From NCBI GenBank assembly GCA_018710905.1, contig DVIZ01000075.1, forward strand, positions 1 to 39,469: a DNA stretch of 39,469 nt. Reading direction: 5' to 3'. The notes beneath the pieces are model-generated. The model ran no database searches and was not told the origin of the DNA. It saw nothing but the letters and a program-made list of their open reading frames with translations. The DNA is from Candidatus Scybalomonas excrementigallinarum (GTDB lineage Bacteria; Bacillota; Clostridia; Lachnospirales; Lachnospiraceae). Of the stretch, positions 39,285 to 39,469 are shown piece after piece; position 1 is the stretch's first letter, and each line of letters opens with the position of its first letter. Position numbers and translations under genes: made by a program.

Positions 39285-39426
39285 TTTTTCCTCCTATTCT
39301 TTCTATTGACAAAAAATTAATGGACAAAAATATTGCTCAAATTTTTTATTGAATCATTCAAGTTCAAATTTCATATTTACTCGCTTCATAATAGAGTTTA
39401 TATACCTTTATAGTATCGTATACTTT

Positions 39427-39455
39427 ATAGTAGTACCATGTAAAAATATTGTCAA
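39427..39455 (-). promoter_or_regulatory. Probable promoter of the VTC-CotH-GT2 operon
   Basis: On the minus strand TTGACA (39450-39455) is perfect; at 17 bp lies TACTAT (39427-39432), a 4/6 match. Two near-identical 14-15 bp repeats (TATACcTTTATAGTA at 39401-39415 and TATACTTTATAGTA at 39419-39432, plus-strand reading) cover the -10 and start region and could be regulator sites. The leader to the ATG at 39284 is about 135 nt. Confidence 0.6.
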
Positions 39456-39469
39456 GATTTAATGCCTCC

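Overview
The window is AT-rich chromosomal DNA of a spore-forming, low-GC Gram-positive anaerobe. It is most likely a Clostridia member of the Lachnospiraceae type. The evidence is the sporulation set (spoIIE, spoVT, yabP, yabQ), Shine-Dalgarno-led genes, consensus sigma-A promoters, and a gene order close to the Bacillus subtilis pth-mfd-spoVT...rqcP-yabP-yabQ-divIC...spoIIE-tilS-hpt-ftsH region. The species cannot be fixed from sequence alone. Almost everything lies on the minus strand; the exceptions are an IS607 element, a DeoR regulator, a DUF2871 membrane protein and one doubtful small ORF.

Layout. 1-1950: tRNA-Phe, a CNNM/CBS ion-transport-type membrane protein, and a possible unannotated 46-residue ORF with its own promoter. 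1956-7702: a catabolic operon read right to left (purine nucleoside phosphorylase, MFS transporter, cupin, MtnA-type sugar-1-phosphate isomerase, Gfo/Idh/MocA oxidoreductase, class II aldolase). Its logic is nucleoside to pentose-1-phosphate, to ketopentose-1-phosphate, to dihydroxyacetone phosphate plus a C2 aldehyde. This resembles the DHAP shunt of 5'-deoxyadenosine/methylthioadenosine salvage, but the phosphorylase looks 6-oxopurine specific. 7703-10841: a divergent control region with phased repeats, then the DeoR regulator. An IS607-family transposon (serine recombinase plus TnpB) appears to have landed exactly between the regulator's ribosome-binding site and its start codon.

10842-15500: tRNA-Leu and tRNA-Tyr, a decayed copy of an amylase 3' end, a lipoprotein and a secreted Cys/His protein, then an intact cytoplasmic GH13 amylase. 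The duplicated amylase end suggests that the two secreted-protein genes arrived by insertion. 15500-16003 is a structured, repeat-rich gene-free stretch. Its core recurs at 24668-24777 with only a few differences.

16004-31624: a conserved housekeeping and sporulation block (ftsH, hpt, tilS, spoIIE, DUF2871, tRNA-Met, divIC-like, yabQ, yabP, rqcP, hup, spoVT, prsA-like, mfd, pth). The spoIIE promoter has the unusual 22-bp spacer known from Spo0A-activated sporulation promoters.

31691-39284: a tight six-gene operon (VTC-domain protein, DUF4956 membrane protein, CotH-type kinase, membrane-anchored TIM-barrel-like protein, HEAT-type membrane protein, processive GT2 synthase). It looks like an uncharacterised synthase-dependent cell-surface glycan system. 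It and the nucleoside-to-DHAP operon are the two best candidates for undescribed biology here.
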